Shown: positions 63,461 through 64,000 of the stretch, piece by piece | Numbering within the stretch: position 1 is the first letter of the stretch | How the letters are laid out: every line of letters begins with the position of its first letter | From: Streptomyces sp. CG4 | Lineage (GTDB): Bacteria; Actinomycetota; Actinomycetes; Streptomycetales; Streptomycetaceae | Length of the DNA: 64,000 bases | Direction of reading: 5' to 3' | Assembly (NCBI RefSeq): GCF_041080655.1 | Contig: NZ_CP163526.1 | Span: 1-64,000, forward strand | The notes under the pieces: generated by a model | Told to the model about the DNA's origin: nothing | What the model saw: the letters and a program-made list of their open reading frames with translations, nothing else | Databases searched by the model: none | Position numbers and translations under genes: made by a program

Positions 63461-64000
63461 ATGGCGTCTGTGTTGGACCGCGGCATGACCGCGGTCCTGG
63501 TACTGGCCGCGTTGGTGGTGACGGCGAGCTGCCAGGGCGGGGGCGCGCCCACGAACCACACGACGACGCAGCCGACGTCAGCAGCGTCGACCACCACGAA
63601 CGAAACGACGACGCCCTCTCCGGGCGGAAACCACCAGCACGGCACCATCGACGTCTTCCCGGGCCGCGGCTCGGAGCACGAAAGCGCACCGGCGATCAGC
63701 CTGTCGGCCTCGCAGGTGGGCGAGCCGGTCACGGCAACGCTGACCGTCCACAACGGGACGGGAGTGCCCCAGCCCCTTCAGAACTTCGCTGCTCCCGGCA
63801 CCGAGGACACCGGGACGACCACGATCACCGACGACCCCTGTTCCGGGACGACGCTGCGGCCCGGTGACAACTGTGACGTGGTGGTCGAACACACCGCCTC
63901 GCAGCCGGGGCCTTACACCGCAAACCTGGTCATGACGACCCCGGAGGGCACCGTCACGATCCCTGTCACCGGGGAAGCGGTCGAGCCCACCACCATCAGC
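63461..64000 (+). CDS. Secreted lipoprotein, incomplete at the window end
   Basis: At least 180 codons, open at base 64000. Signal peptide (MTAVLVLAALVV) with lipobox-like TASC, then a Thr/Ser/Pro-rich linker, then repeated Ig/ASH-type beta strands (ISLSASQVGEPVTATLTVHN, LRPGDNCDVVVEHTA, TVTIPVTGEA). GGAGG lies 10 bases before the ATG. A surface protein of the choice-of-anchor or abnormal-spindle-like kind. Confidence 0.78.
   Translation, partial: MASVLDRGMTAVLVLAALVVTASCQGGGAPTNHTTTQPTSAASTTTNETTTPSPGGNHQHGTIDVFPGRGSEHESAPAISLSASQVGEPVTATLTVHNGTGVPQPLQNFAAPGTEDTGTTTITDDPCSGTTLRPGDNCDVVVEHTASQPGPYTANLVMTTPEGTVTIPVTGEAVEPTTIS

Overview
The window is high-GC actinobacterial DNA, almost certainly Streptomyces: strong GC bias in third codon positions, many GTG/TTG starts, ATGA/GTGA gene overlaps, and families typical of Streptomyces plasmids and chromosome arms (DUF6083-like, DUF6292-like, Tap-like, EACC1 conflict proteins, helicase-associated-domain helicases). 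No rRNA, tRNA, housekeeping gene or CRISPR array was seen. The density of broken genes, IS debris and replication or conflict genes suggests a linear plasmid or a terminal chromosome arm.

Layout. 1-440: eleven packed hairpins with different stems but a shared TGNC loop, resembling a linear-replicon telomere. 0.5-2.6 kb: a zinc-ribbon protein with a degenerate exonuclease-like domain, and a secreted protein. 2.8-3.9 kb: a tyrosine recombinase with an upstream putative recombination site; a near-copy lies inverted at 51.1-52.2 kb. 3.9-7 kb: LysR regulator divergent from an MFS exporter and an isochorismatase-like hydrolase. 7-9.4 kb: Tn3 transposase debris, a DUF protein and a headless TPR protein. 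9.6-18 kb: Mrr-like nuclease, DEAH helicase and SbcCD. 18.2-19.5 kb: an IS3 element inactivated by a 23-bp tandem duplication. 20-25.4 kb: UvrD-like helicase operon, XRE regulator and plasmid-type proteins. 25.7-31.8 kb: membrane and secreted proteins, including a giant muramidase-like/SGNH esterase. 32.2-35.8 kb: WD40 pseudogene, VOC protein and an ISKra4-type transposase with a companion gene. 35.9-39.9 kb: EACC1 plus caspase/NTPase/WD40 conflict pair. 40.2-43.7 kb: HTH protein, Tap-like protein-primed polymerase and candidate terminal protein. 43.7-46.1 kb: HTH protein and two frameshifted genes, one below a 22-base C tract. 46.5-50.6 kb: streptogramin resistance cassette (vat, vgb), FAD monooxygenase and a divergent TetR. 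50.6-54.8 kb: gene fragments, second recombinase, membrane protein plus NUDIX, and IS3/IS5 fragments. 54.8-64 kb: GNAT, nested beta-propeller protein, DUF6292-like protein, small proteins, IS5 remnant and a lipoprotein running off the end.

How it fits together. The most notable reading is a telomere maintenance system of non-archetypal type. The 40.2-43.1 kb pair has the gene order and polymerase-motif order of tap-tpg / tac-tpc, and the hairpin array at base 1 could be the cognate telomere. Helicases, SbcCD and UvrD are plausible accessory replication/repair functions. The EACC1/caspase pair and the Mrr-like protein are candidate defence genes. The vat-vgb cassette gives a clear resistance phenotype prediction. 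Several genes are split by single frameshifts, some in homopolymers, so assembly error must be excluded before they are called pseudogenes.
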